Shown: positions 7,846 through 15,998 of the stretch, one piece after another
How the letters are laid out: every line of letters starts with the position of its first letter
Numbering within the stretch: the first letter of the stretch is position 1
Assembly: GCA_031271785.1 (NCBI GenBank)
Contig: JAISUZ010000012.1
Span: 1-36,704, forward strand
Direction: 5' to 3'
From: Fibrobacter sp.
GTDB lineage: Bacteria; Fibrobacterota; Fibrobacteria; Fibrobacterales; Fibrobacteraceae
DNA length: 36,704 nucleotides
Notes under the pieces: model-generated
The model's input: only the letters and a program-made list of their open reading frames with translations
Databases searched by the model: none
Told to the model about the DNA's origin: nothing
Made by a program: the position numbers and the translations under genes

Positions 7846-8132
7846 TTCAACCCGTTTCTATTTTCAAAACGCCTGCCGGAGAACTCGGAATAGAGTGGAA
7901 TGACGGCGCCCGTTCAACCTTTAATTTGCACAATCTGCGCGCGGCCTGCCCCTGCGCCCTTTGCGTGGATGAAATCACCGGGCAAAAAATTTTGGACCCG
8001 CGGACCATCCCCGAAAATATCGGCATACTCAAAGTGCGCTCTATTGGACGCTACGCCATCGGAATTTACTGGTCGGACGGTCATCAAAGCGGAATTTACC
8101 CCTACTCTCTGCTGAAACAATTGACGAAATGA
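7842..8132 (+). CDS. DUF971 domain protein (GBBH-like N-terminal fold)
   Basis: Protein of 96 residues made of a single DUF971 domain, the small zinc-binding fold also found at the N-terminus of gamma-butyrobetaine hydroxylase. Key motif: NLRAACPCALCVDE (31-44), with cysteines 36, 38 and 41, then the conserved SDGHQSGIYPYSLL end (78-91). The start is the ATG at 7842, behind AAGGAGG, overlapping the mrp stop by four bases; longer in-frame starts lie inside mrp and are not needed. Coupling to mrp suggests help in Fe-S cluster transfer, but the biochemical role of stand-alone DUF971 proteins is not settled. Confidence 0.92.
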   Translation: MIQPVSIFKTPAGELGIEWNDGARSTFNLHNLRAACPCALCVDEITGQKILDPRTIPENIGILKVRSIGRYAIGIYWSDGHQSGIYPYSLLKQLTK

Positions 8133-8163
8133 GTATTATATGCAATATTTAAATCGTTTTGGC

Positions 8164-8218
8164 GGCTTCCGGCGAAATAAGCCCGTAAGTCCGGGGAAAT
8201 CCCGGACAGAGGCTTCCG
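8164..8218 (+). promoter_or_regulatory. Hairpin region upstream of the sigma gene
   Basis: A 7-bp stem GTCCGGG-GAAAT-CCCGGAC (8189-8207) sits between two direct copies of GGCTTCCG (8164-8171 and 8211-8218). There is no T-run, so it is not a clear terminator for mrp-DUF971. It lies within the 111-bp gap before the sigma factor and may form part of its 5' untranslated region. I do not recognise a known RNA family. Confidence 0.35.
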
Positions 8219-8243
8219 AACTACCTTTTAGGCTATGTAAAAT

Positions 8244-9086
8244 ATGAGCGATTTGAACGAGTCCCTTTACTTCCGTGATTTGAACCGTTACCCTACCTTG
8301 ACGCCTCAAGAAGAGTCTGTTTTATTGACGATTATCAAAAATGGGGAAACCGAAGAAATCCGGAAGTCGGCGTTACAGCGCCTTATTCGCGGAAACCTGC
8401 GTTTTGTGGTGAGTGTAGCAAGAAAGTATCAAGGGCGCGGCCTTTCCCTCCTGGATTTGATCAACGAAGGGAATCTCGGACTGTTTAAGGCGGCTCGCCG
8501 CTTCGACATGGGAAAAGACGTCAAATTTATTTCTTACGCCGTTTGGTGGATCCGTCAGTCCATTCAGAAAGCGCTCTTCGAGCAGGTAGGCGCGGTACGG
8601 ATTCCGCCGAACAAACTCGCCCTTGTAAATCGTTTTAAACGCGCCCTCGTCCTCAACGGCGGCGATTACGAATTAACCATGTCCATGCCCGAATTTGCAG
8701 GCTCGGAAAGGGATATTGTGGAAGTTATGGAGAAAATCGTCGATATTTCTTTGGATGCGCCCATCGGCGACGACGGCAGTTCCGGTGATTCCGTAAGTAC
8801 CCTCATGGATGTGCTCGGCACCGAAGGAAACCAGGAAGAGGAAATGGAAAAACAGGAGCGCAAACGCCTGATCCGGGAAACGCTCTCCGCTCTTCCGGAA
8901 CGCGAAGAAGAAATTCTCCGGATGTTCTACGGACTGGATTCCGTAGAAGACACGACCCTCAAAGATATCGGTGAAGATTTGAAACTGAGCCGCGAGCGCG
9001 TGCGCCAAATCAAAAACAAAACGCTCCGCAAGTTACAAAAAAGCAAGGAAAACAAAGAACGGCTCTCCGATCTCTTGGGAGGCTAA
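8244..9086 (+). CDS. RNA polymerase sigma factor, sigma-70 family (short primary type)
   Basis: Sigma factor of 280 residues with regions 1.2, 2, 3 and 4 but no region 1.1. Region 1.2 is YFRDLNRYPTLTPQEE (9-24). Region 2 covers LRFVVSVARKYQGRGLSLLD, NEGNLGLFKAARRFD and the -10 recognition helix SYAVWWIRQSIQKAL (97-111). Region 3 begins RIPPNKLALVNRF (119-131). Region 4 includes LPEREEEILRMFYGL and the -35 helix-turn-helix LSRERVRQIKNKTLRKL. Region 2.4 looks like the RpoD/RpoS/RpoH group, which suggests -10/-35 promoters of the usual kind. Primary sigma factors of this small size exist, but whether this is the housekeeping factor or an RpoS-like alternative cannot be decided here. The ATG start has only a weak ribosome binding site. 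Its stop overlaps the next gene by one base (TAATG). Confidence 0.93.
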   Translation: MSDLNESLYFRDLNRYPTLTPQEESVLLTIIKNGETEEIRKSALQRLIRGNLRFVVSVARKYQGRGLSLLDLINEGNLGLFKAARRFDMGKDVKFISYAVWWIRQSIQKALFEQVGAVRIPPNKLALVNRFKRALVLNGGDYELTMSMPEFAGSERDIVEVMEKIVDISLDAPIGDDGSSGDSVSTLMDVLGTEGNQEEEMEKQERKRLIRETLSALPEREEEILRMFYGLDSVEDTTLKDIGEDLKLSRERVRQIKNKTLRKLQKSKENKERLSDLLGG

Positions 9087-10792
9087 TGAAATACGCGTCT
9101 TCAGTTTCCCGGAAAGCGGCTCTTGTTTTTCTGTGCATCAGTTTAGGCGGAGTCGCCGCCCTCCTCGGTTACTCGCTTTATCAAAAAATCGGTCCGGCGG
9201 AAATCTCCGTGGAAAATATTCCGTTCGGACTCCCGGCAGGCACTGCAGTCAAGAAAGGGGATCTCCCCGATTTAACCAAAGGCGTTTCCGCTCTGCCGCT
9301 TGCCGTTCAAGAAGAAATCAAGCGCGCCGGAAACCTCGAAAGCAACGGCTTCACCCGCGAAGCCCTTGAAATCTACGAAACGCTCAACCTTCAATATCCG
9401 GGTTTATTCTTTTCCAAATGGGGCGCCATGAACTCGCTTTTTGAAATACCGAATCTCACTTCGGTTCAAAAAGAACGGCTCCACACGCTCGCCGGCATTG
9501 TGAAATCCGGCCGGGAAAACCTGAGTCTCGAATTTTATACCGACAGCCGGCTCGCTTTGTTTTCGGGAAACTCCAACGGCGCGTTGGAATACGCCCGTCT
9601 TTCGGTGGAAAACGCGCCGGCATTTTTCGATGCCCGGTTCCTTTATGCAAAACTCCTTTCGGCAGAGGCGCGTTACGCCCAGAGCCTCGAAGAATCGAAA
9701 GCCGCTATTTCTCTTTCTCTCGGGAATCATCCCGGCGCTTACTACCTCCTCGCGGAAACTTACCACAACCAAGGGCTTCTCGACAGCTGCCGCCAAGTGA
9801 CGGAATACGCGTTAACAAAATTCCCGGCGCATACCGATTTACTCCGCCTGCAAGGATTCCTGATGGAATACGGCGGAAACTTTGACGCCGCGGAAAAAAT
9901 TTACAAACGCATTCTCGCCATTCTCCCCGACGACGCCAAAACACTCGAAGCCATGCGCACCCTCGGTGAAAAATCACCGCCCGGCGCGGAAGGGCAAGGT
10001 TTCCGGTTTACTCCCGGAGATCAAGCTCAAGTAGCCGTAACCATTCTCGAACCGCTCGTGGCCGCTTACCCCGAAAACCTGCCGCTCAAAGAAGCCCTCG
10101 GGCAAGCTTACCTCAAAGCGCGCCGGTTCGACCTCGCGCGGTATCAATTCCGGGATATTCAGCAGCAAGATCCGGAATATCCGGACATTCAGCTCCATAT
10201 TCAAGAATCGGAAGCCTCTAAAAATTATTCCGCACAAGATAACAACCTGCTTACCGATAACTTAATCCGCGCGGTGGATAGCCTCCGCACAAGCTCTCCG
10301 CAGGCGGAACAAAATTCCGAAACGTTTCTCGGGCATTACCTGGTGCGCTACGGCGCCTCTTCCAAAGAATTCTTTGCCAAATATTCCGCCGACCGTTTTA
10401 AGCCGGTTTCGAGTGGCGTTTGGCGGGAAACGTTTCTCGATGAAGACTACACCCACCAATACACGGTTCTTTTCGGCGACCGGGATCAGTATTACGGCGT
10501 CCACATTATCGTCACCGATTCTTCCTCGATTCAGGCCGGGAAAAACTCCGATGTTTACGGTCGGCTTTTGAAACGCAATTCCCGGATTTCGGGTATCGGA
10601 AGCGGAACCGGAGAAACGGATTGCGGGAGCGCCGTCATGGAAGCGATGGTTTGGGAATCCCGCGATAATATGGAAATTCTCGCCCGGATTATCGGAAAAC
10701 CGGCCGAAGCGCGCATGATCCGTCTCGACCGGAGCGTAATTCCCGACACCACAAGGCTTTGCGATTACCTCCATTACTTGAATCTTTATTGA
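9086..10792 (+). CDS. TPR-repeat protein with N-terminal membrane anchor
   Basis: Protein of 568 residues. One hydrophobic segment (about 11-32, ALVFLCISLGGVAALLGY) acts as a signal anchor, followed by a long run of tetratricopeptide-like helices (about 75-400; examples EALEIYETLNLQYPG, SLEESKAAISLSLG and AAEKIYKRILAILPDD). The C-terminal 170 residues form a separate, probably mixed alpha/beta domain. The protein is probably in the inner membrane with its TPR part in the periplasm, a scaffold for partners. It starts one base inside the sigma factor stop, with GGGAGG upstream, so the two are translated together; that link with a sigma factor is unexplained. No enzyme motif seen. Confidence 0.82.
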   Translation: MKYASSVSRKAALVFLCISLGGVAALLGYSLYQKIGPAEISVENIPFGLPAGTAVKKGDLPDLTKGVSALPLAVQEEIKRAGNLESNGFTREALEIYETLNLQYPGLFFSKWGAMNSLFEIPNLTSVQKERLHTLAGIVKSGRENLSLEFYTDSRLALFSGNSNGALEYARLSVENAPAFFDARFLYAKLLSAEARYAQSLEESKAAISLSLGNHPGAYYLLAETYHNQGLLDSCRQVTEYALTKFPAHTDLLRLQGFLMEYGGNFDAAEKIYKRILAILPDDAKTLEAMRTLGEKSPPGAEGQGFRFTPGDQAQVAVTILEPLVAAYPENLPLKEALGQAYLKARRFDLARYQFRDIQQQDPEYPDIQLHIQESEASKNYSAQDNNLLTDNLIRAVDSLRTSSPQAEQNSETFLGHYLVRYGASSKEFFAKYSADRFKPVSSGVWRETFLDEDYTHQYTVLFGDRDQYYGVHIIVTDSSSIQAGKNSDVYGRLLKRNSRISGIGSGTGETDCGSAVMEAMVWESRDNMEILARIIGKPAEARMIRLDRSVIPDTTRLCDYLHYLNLY

Positions 10793-10811
10793 GTGCGATT
10801 ATTTATTAAAA

Positions 10812-10824
10812 GGGGGGCGCCCCC
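10812..10824 (+). terminator. GC palindrome after the TPR gene (weak terminator candidate)
   Basis: GGGGGGCGCCCCC, 20 bases after the stop at 10792. It is strongly self-complementary but almost loop-free and is followed by TCGC, not by Ts, so it is a poor match to an intrinsic terminator. It may instead be part of a repeat. Confidence 0.25.
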
Positions 10825-11084
10825 TCGCTCCAACTCCGCTTGATCGCGCGCCTCTGTTTCTCCAGACATAAAAGAATCCTCTTATCCCATATCCCACAAA
10901 GAACATGCCGGAATAACCGATTCTTCCGGCTTCCGTTAGTCGCCGGGGCGCGCGGCGGATTTTCCGCTACCCCCTTAAAGCATGATCTTCGGGCATGAAA
11001 GGTTTGGGAATGGGGAAATGGATAATTCAGTCATTGAAATCACGAAGAACACATCCGCCGTTATCGGGAGCCACACCCCTTCTT

Positions 11085-11117
11085 GTCATCGCGAACGCGG
11101 AACGCGTGTGGCGATCC
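11085..11117. repeat. GTCATTGCGAG-type repeat, single arm
   Basis: GTCATCGCGAACGCGG ... GTGGCGATCC: one arm of the same repeat type as 261-371, here with CATCG and GCGATCC forms that pair with each other (GTCATCGC with GCGAT). Noncoding. Confidence 0.5.
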
Positions 11118-11242
11118 GGTGAGGAACAATACAGAATCCGGATGGCTATGGGTAATGCCTCGGCAAGTCCCAATTGCACGATTTCATGAGCACAACGCCA
11201 TTTTTAGAGGTACTCTTGAGGTTCTTTTTGTATTTTAGCGGC

Positions 11243-13159
11243 ATGTTTCTAAAAACCCTCGGAGTTCTTTTCTTCGTTTCGTTTGCCGCCCTGTTTCAAG
11301 GCTGTACTTGCTGTGCCTATTTAAACCACATGTTCAACGCCGAGCGCACTTACGAAGAAGCCGCCGAACTCCGGCAAACACGCCTCGACAGCATTCCCGA
11401 AGATTCCACGAGCCTCCCGACAGGCGACGAACTAAAAAAATACGACCGCGTAATTGAAAAAGGTTCCCGTGTTTTGGAGCGCTTTCCCGAAAACGAACGC
11501 CAAACCGCAAATGCAATTCTCTTAATCGGGGAATCGTTCCGCCACAAAGGAGAATGGGCGCAGGCGATCATCAAATACGATGAATTCGAACGTTACTTTT
11601 CCTCTCACGATTCCATGCCCATGGTAGAATACGAGCGCGCTTACTGCCTCTACCGCAACGGCGAATACAATATCAGCCGGTTTGCCCTGGAGCCGGTATT
11701 AAACCCGAACCACCCTTATTATTACGACGGCCTGAACTTACTCTCCCTTTTAGACGAACAATCGGACACGCCGGACGAAGCGATCCTTGCGCTTGAAAAA
11801 ATGCTGGAAGACAGCACGGCAGGAACTCCGTACATCCGCGGAAAAGCGCATTTCCGTTTAGCCGGACTCTATTATAAACTTGAAAAATGGGAAAACGCAC
11901 GCAAGCATTTTCGGGCTCCGGAAATCCGGGAACTATCGCTTGCGAACCGCTTTGCCGCCGCCATTTACAGCGCGGAATGCGAAGTGAACCTCAAACACTA
12001 CGCGGCGGCCGGAGAAGAATACGCGGCCATGATGTCGAATAAAGAATTTGAGGAACACCTGCCGGAACTCATGGTGCGCCGCGCCGAAATTTTACTCCTT
12101 GCCGCCAATTGGACGGAGAGCGAGCGTTTATTTCACCGCGTAAACAGCGAGTACCCCAAAACCGAAGTCAGCGCGCGCAGTTATTACAATCTCGGTGATT
12201 TTTACCAAACCGAAAAACGCGCCTACCCCGAAGCCCTCGCTTATTACGACAGCAGCACCATCGCCATGTCCGCTTCTTCCTGGGGGCAAAACAGCCGTGA
12301 ACGAAAACAGGCTCTGGAACGATTACTCGCCCTCGAACAGCAAAACGCCGGACTTGAAAAAGATTCCGCAGCCAAAAAGCCTTTCTTTGAAAACGAATTT
12401 CAAATTTCCGAATTGTTCCTGTTCCGCCTTTCGGAACTCGACAGTTCCCTCGCCCGTTTAGACCGCATTATCAACGAAGCCGAAGACACAACCCTTGTAT
12501 TGCGGGCCACGTACGCGCGCGCCTTTATTTTCGATGAATACAAAAACGAGCCCAATCAAGCGGAAGCCCTCTACCGCGAAATCATTGAAAAATACCCGAA
12601 CACGGAATACGCGAAAAGCGCACAAAGTATTCTCGGAATGCGCGTCACCATGAAAACAAATGAAGACCTTGCACACGAAGCCTTTTTGCATGCCGAAAGT
12701 CTTTGGGTCGCCGCCGAAGCCGTACCGCTTGAAAGCATGTCGCTTGTGGATTCGGCATTTGCGCAAGCCATCACCGCTTATGATTCGGTTTACCGCGCCT
12801 TCCCGAAAACAAATTACGGCGCGCAAGCTCTTTTTATGAAAGCGAACCTGCTTGCCATGGATCCGGTAAAAAAAGACAGCACTATCGCCGTTCTTATTAT
12901 TCTCCGAAACGAATATGCGGCAACCCCATGGGGAAAAGAAGCCGCCTACCTTTTAAATTCCAAACAAACCATCACCAACGATGAATTAACACGCCTCAGA
13001 AATCGTTCCGCGGCGAACGAAGCTTATTTGGAAAAACTTTCCAAACAGTATTACGAGAGTTTCAAACCGGTAGAAAAAAAGCCCGAAGTACAGCAGCAAA
13101 AATCTACGGAAGACGAAATTCTCGAAAATACTTACAACAGCATGTATGACTTTGATTAA
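11243..13159 (+). CDS. TPR-repeat outer-membrane-type lipoprotein
   Basis: Predicted lipoprotein of 638 residues. I chose the ATG at 11243 because it gives a clean signal peptide (MFLKTLGVLFFVSFAAL) ending in the lipobox LFQGC, with the lipidated Cys at residue 21. Longer starts at 11174 would put extra polar residues before it. The rest is made of TPR-like helices in two blocks: YDRVIEKGSRVLERFPEN, AQAIIKYDEFERYFSS and NEPNQAEALYREIIEKYPNTEYAKSA, the last typical of BamD/YbgF-like TPRs. No residue after the Cys predicts inner-membrane retention, so an outer-membrane location is likely. It overlaps rlpA by 14 bases, forming an envelope operon. Partner unknown. Confidence 0.85.
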   Translation: MFLKTLGVLFFVSFAALFQGCTCCAYLNHMFNAERTYEEAAELRQTRLDSIPEDSTSLPTGDELKKYDRVIEKGSRVLERFPENERQTANAILLIGESFRHKGEWAQAIIKYDEFERYFSSHDSMPMVEYERAYCLYRNGEYNISRFALEPVLNPNHPYYYDGLNLLSLLDEQSDTPDEAILALEKMLEDSTAGTPYIRGKAHFRLAGLYYKLEKWENARKHFRAPEIRELSLANRFAAAIYSAECEVNLKHYAAAGEEYAAMMSNKEFEEHLPELMVRRAEILLLAANWTESERLFHRVNSEYPKTEVSARSYYNLGDFYQTEKRAYPEALAYYDSSTIAMSASSWGQNSRERKQALERLLALEQQNAGLEKDSAAKKPFFENEFQISELFLFRLSELDSSLARLDRIINEAEDTTLVLRATYARAFIFDEYKNEPNQAEALYREIIEKYPNTEYAKSAQSILGMRVTMKTNEDLAHEAFLHAESLWVAAEAVPLESMSLVDSAFAQAITAYDSVYRAFPKTNYGAQALFMKANLLAMDPVKKDSTIAVLIILRNEYAATPWGKEAAYLLNSKQTITNDELTRLRNRSAANEAYLEKLSKQYYESFKPVEKKPEVQQQKSTEDEILENTYNSMYDFD

Positions 13160-13568
13160 AAGCTTCCTTCTTTTACTGACTCTCATACTGCTTATCAGCT
13201 GCGCCGGGAGCGCGAGTATCGGCGCCCGCAAAGGTTACGACCGCAATCACAAATCGGGAACCTCCGCAAATACCGGAAGTTCGTTCCGCGGAGAAGCGAG
13301 TTTCTACGGACCCGGATTTGCCGGAAAAAAAACCGCAAACGGTGAAATTTTCGACCCCGAAGCCATGACCTGCGCCCACCAAACGCTCCCTTTCGGCACC
13401 AAATTGCGAGTCACTCACCAAGGGAACGGTAAAAGCGTGGAAGTGCGCGTGAACGACCGCGGCCCCTTTGCTCATAACCGCGTACTGGATCTAAGCGTTG
13501 CCGCCGCCCGGAAACTCAATATGGAAAAAGAAGGGCACGCGGAAATTACGGCGGAAGTCATAGAATAA
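13146..13568 (+). CDS. rlpA: RlpA-like DPBB lipoprotein (septal lytic transglycosylase type)
   Basis: Lipoprotein of 140 residues with signal peptide and lipobox LLISC (Cys19), followed by a double-psi beta-barrel domain (about 48-138). Diagnostic motifs: GEASFYGPGFAGKKTANGE, MTCAHQTLPFGT, VRVNDRGPF and RVLDLS. The catalytic Glu and Asp of RlpA-type lytic transglycosylases correspond to the E of GEASFYG and the D of VNDRGPF. No C-terminal SPOR domain, so this is the short form. It probably acts on peptidoglycan from the outer membrane. It starts inside the end of the TPR lipoprotein gene (14-base overlap) and is followed by a strong hairpin terminator. Confidence 0.92.
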   Translation: MTLIKSFLLLLTLILLISCAGSASIGARKGYDRNHKSGTSANTGSSFRGEASFYGPGFAGKKTANGEIFDPEAMTCAHQTLPFGTKLRVTHQGNGKSVEVRVNDRGPFAHNRVLDLSVAAARKLNMEKEGHAEITAEVIE

Positions 13569-13588
13569 ACCGCATTACTGCATTAAAA

Positions 13589-13607
13589 ACGCCCGCAAAG
13601 CGGGCGT
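13589..13607. terminator. Bidirectional intrinsic terminator
   Basis: ACGCCCGC-AAA-GCGGGCGT, a perfect 8-bp stem. T-rich on the plus side (GATTTTT, 13611-13617) and preceded by an A-run (13585-13588) that would be Ts on the other strand. It lies between the convergent ends of rlpA and the lamin-tail gene and can serve both. Confidence 0.85.
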
Positions 13608-13638
13608 AATGATTTTTAAACCTGAGTATAAACCGGAG

Positions 13639-15162
13639 TTATTTCCCCGGGGTGGGAGTCCGGGCTTCCCAATTACCGGGTTCGTGTCCGGATAAATTAA
13701 AGTCTTTGCGGTTCAGACTTTTTCCGAGACCGTCCGCTTCCGTTGGCCAGGCGCCGCGATCCGAATAAAGAATGGCATCCGACCATTGGTAGGCGCATTG
13801 CTTTTCCGCAGGGTTCAGCGGGTCGATAAAACAAGGCGGATAAGGTTTCTGCAATACCAAAAGCTCGCCGCGGTTGGAAACTTTTCCGGGGTAAGTCACA
13901 ATCGGAATTTCGTTTGCAATGCCGTAAGCCGCTCTGAATTCCGCCGTGTCCATGGAAAGCGTATCTTGAATCAGGAGCATCATACCGTTTGCCGGCACGG
14001 CATCTGTTGAACTGAATGTAAGCGCAATTCCTTTCACGCTCCAAGCGGCTTGTTCCGCCACATCGTAAAGCGGCACCACGGTATCGGAAAGGTTTCGAAT
14101 CTCAATAAATTCAAGCGTGCCGGTGTTTTCTACCGGGTGATAATGAATCTCATTGAAATAAAGAGGTCCCATCAAAGGCCCGCTGTTTTGCTTGCCCCGT
14201 GTGGGTTCAATCAGCGAACCCTGCTCCAGCGAGCCGTCGGAAAGCGTAATCACGCCGGCCGAAGAATTCGGCGTTACCGGATATTCCAAACCGCTTTCCG
14301 CCCCGGTCTCCTTTCCATTTACGACCTCTCTGAGGTAAAGCGATTCCCCATTCTGAGAGAAGAATTGAAAATCTTCCGCATCGGAAACCAAATAAGCGTT
14401 AGCCGGAACTACGGAACCGGCGGGGACTTCATAAACTTCATAAGAATCTCCCACTTCACGCACCACATGCCACCCGCTGATATCCTTCGCTTCCGCGCCG
14501 GAATTATAAAATTCAACCCAACCCGGCGTACCGCTGTAAGGCATCACTTCGTTGATGCGTACCGTGAGCGGCGCAATATATTCATCGGGGCCGCCCGGAT
14601 TGCCGCCGTCTGTTTTACTCGCCGCCCAAGAGAACGGGGACCCCGGGAAACCGCCGGTATAAACAAGGGTATGCCCTTCCCCGGCAGCAAGGCTCGGCCA
14701 AGGCGGAGCACCGTCAAAACGGCAATCCACATCGCCTTTTCCGTCCAATTTGACTTCAATTACATCGCCTTCATTCGAAAGCCGCCCCACCGTTCCTTTC
14801 TCGGGATCAATATCCCACGGCCCGAACAAACGTCCGGAAAAGTTAGGATAACGCTCGTGAAAAAGCGCTACATCATTGGTGACGACAATGTATTCTCCGG
14901 TATCGAGAGGCTCTGCCGGGAATGTATAAGTAATAGCGCCGTCCAGGCGGAGCAGCGCATCCGTCATATTTTGAATCGCAGGTCCGCTTTCGATTTTGAG
15001 TTCTATAAATTCAAGATCGGTGGTATCGTTAAACATGATTTCGGAACACGACATAATCGTGACATCGGAATTTTTGGTTTTGGTTCCGCTGCCCGGATCA
15101 CAAGCGCAAAAGCCCGCCGCCAAAAGCGGCAAACTCCATTTGAGTAATTTCCTTTTTTGCAT
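13639..15162 (-). CDS. Lamin-tail-domain (LTD) lipoprotein
   Basis: Predicted surface lipoprotein of 507 residues. The start at 15162 is chosen because GAGAGG lies 5 bases upstream. The hydrophobic lead (LLKWSLPLLAAGF) ends in a Cys-Ala-Cys stretch, so lipidation at Cys19 or Cys21 is likely although the box is unusual. Three lamin-tail-like beta domains are visible, each beginning with a conserved asparagine strand: SEIMFNDTTDLEFIEL, RINEVMPYSGTPGWVEFYN and FNEIHYHPVENTGTLEFIEIRN. LTD domains in bacteria are secreted binding or structural modules; no catalytic motif is seen. It is the last gene of the DUF4956-HlyD-TolC-VTC unit (29-base gap after the VTC gene). In other genomes LTD segments are often joined to CotH-type kinase domains; no such domain is present here. 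Confidence 0.85.
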   Translation of the reverse strand: MQKRKLLKWSLPLLAAGFCACDPGSGTKTKNSDVTIMSCSEIMFNDTTDLEFIELKIESGPAIQNMTDALLRLDGAITYTFPAEPLDTGEYIVVTNDVALFHERYPNFSGRLFGPWDIDPEKGTVGRLSNEGDVIEVKLDGKGDVDCRFDGAPPWPSLAAGEGHTLVYTGGFPGSPFSWAASKTDGGNPGGPDEYIAPLTVRINEVMPYSGTPGWVEFYNSGAEAKDISGWHVVREVGDSYEVYEVPAGSVVPANAYLVSDAEDFQFFSQNGESLYLREVVNGKETGAESGLEYPVTPNSSAGVITLSDGSLEQGSLIEPTRGKQNSGPLMGPLYFNEIHYHPVENTGTLEFIEIRNLSDTVVPLYDVAEQAAWSVKGIALTFSSTDAVPANGMMLLIQDTLSMDTAEFRAAYGIANEIPIVTYPGKVSNRGELLVLQKPYPPCFIDPLNPAEKQCAYQWSDAILYSDRGAWPTEADGLGKSLNRKDFNLSGHEPGNWEARTPTPGK

Positions 15163-15191
15163 ACACACCTCTCAATTAATATATCAAACTT

Positions 15192-15998
15192 TCAAAATCC
15201 GTCACAATGCGGCGTTCTGAAGTTTTGCGGATTTTCATAAACTCGCCGCCATTCCGCGGCAGCATTCCCGAATTTGGAAAAACTGCTCTGTTTCAAATTC
15301 AAAGTTCTAATCAAATCAATCATCCAAAACGGCACTTGAGAACTCGGACATTTCAGTTCAAGCACCGCATCGCAGCCCGGCACAAAAAAGCGCGGAAGCC
15401 CCGTTGAAAACATATAATGCGGATCCACGGAATAATCCAGCCCGTTTTCTTCGCGGAAACGCATTCCGGTATCAATCGTCACCCGGGAATACTCCTCGGT
15501 GGTACCGAACCAGGCGCGCCGTTTATACTGCGTGAGAAGCCGGGGCCTTGCATGAAATGTTTCGGTTTTGTATAAAAACTCTTCCAGATAAGCGCGGTCT
15601 TTCTCTTTCTTGACCGGCCATTCTTCCGGAGATTTTTTCCAAACCGCCTCAGGATTTTCTCCGCTGATGGTCGCACGGCTTTTAAAACACACGTCTCTGA
15701 CTTTCCGTTTCACTTCAAAATGAAAAACGCCGTCCGGATCGGGATGTTCGCCGTAAGTGCGAATCCGCATATTGAAGCGGTCCAGAAGCCTCGCTTTTTT
15801 CCAGCCTAAAAAAGTCCAGGAAGGGGAATCCAAATAAAGATTCGTGATCCAGTAAAAACCGCCGGGAGTCACTTTGGAATAATGATCTTCTTCGCAGTAA
15901 GGCGCAATCAATTCTCCGATACGATCCGCCCATTCCACCGGAATGTGATACTTCAACTCAAAACGCTCCAACAGGCTGAATCCGCGCGCGCCGCTCAT
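15192..15998 (-). CDS. VTC-domain polyphosphate polymerase-like protein
   Basis: Protein of 268 residues made of one VTC domain, the triphosphate-tunnel fold that makes polyphosphate in yeast Vtc4. Tunnel motifs in order: FELKYHIP (13-20), ITNLYLDS, RFNMRIRTYG, FHFEVKRK, SRVTIDTGMRF, VLELKCP and SSFSKFG. The basic and acidic residues expected to line the tunnel are all kept, so activity is plausible. No membrane segment. Its ATG follows the TAA of the TolC-like gene with no gap, so it is coupled. VTC and DUF4956 genes are commonly adjacent in bacteria; the product and purpose of such systems are not established. Polyphosphate as product is inferred from the fold only. Confidence 0.9.
   Translation of the reverse strand: MSGARGFSLLERFELKYHIPVEWADRIGELIAPYCEEDHYSKVTPGGFYWITNLYLDSPSWTFLGWKKARLLDRFNMRIRTYGEHPDPDGVFHFEVKRKVRDVCFKSRATISGENPEAVWKKSPEEWPVKKEKDRAYLEEFLYKTETFHARPRLLTQYKRRAWFGTTEEYSRVTIDTGMRFREENGLDYSVDPHYMFSTGLPRFFVPGCDAVLELKCPSSQVPFWMIDLIRTLNLKQSSFSKFGNAAAEWRRVYENPQNFRTPHCDGF

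Larger units (their letters stand above)
10793..11242. other. Repeat-rich intergenic region
   Basis: A 450-base gap with no convincing gene. It holds a G6-CG-C5 palindrome (10812-10824) just after the TPR gene, which could stop transcription weakly but has no T-run. A partial family-2 repeat follows (ATCTTCGGGCATGAAAGG, about 10984-11001), then one arm of the GTCATTGCGAG-type repeat (11085-11117). Promoters for the lipoprotein gene at 11243 should lie near its right end, but I cannot name a clear one. Confidence 0.45.

Noticed and set aside
8161-8243. Possible SRP RNA or other known RNA before the sigma gene
   Set aside because: The GGAAGGxAGCAG-type SRP core is absent and no family signature is seen; only a plain hairpin is supported.
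11174-11242. Longer N-terminus for the TPR lipoprotein
   Set aside because: It would place over 20 extra residues before a clean lipoprotein signal peptide; the ATG at 11243 is the better start.
14050-15147. Long open frame (365 codons) on the plus strand
   Set aside because: It is antisense to the lamin-tail lipoprotein gene, has no ribosome binding site and its translation is low in acidic residues and unlike any protein I know.
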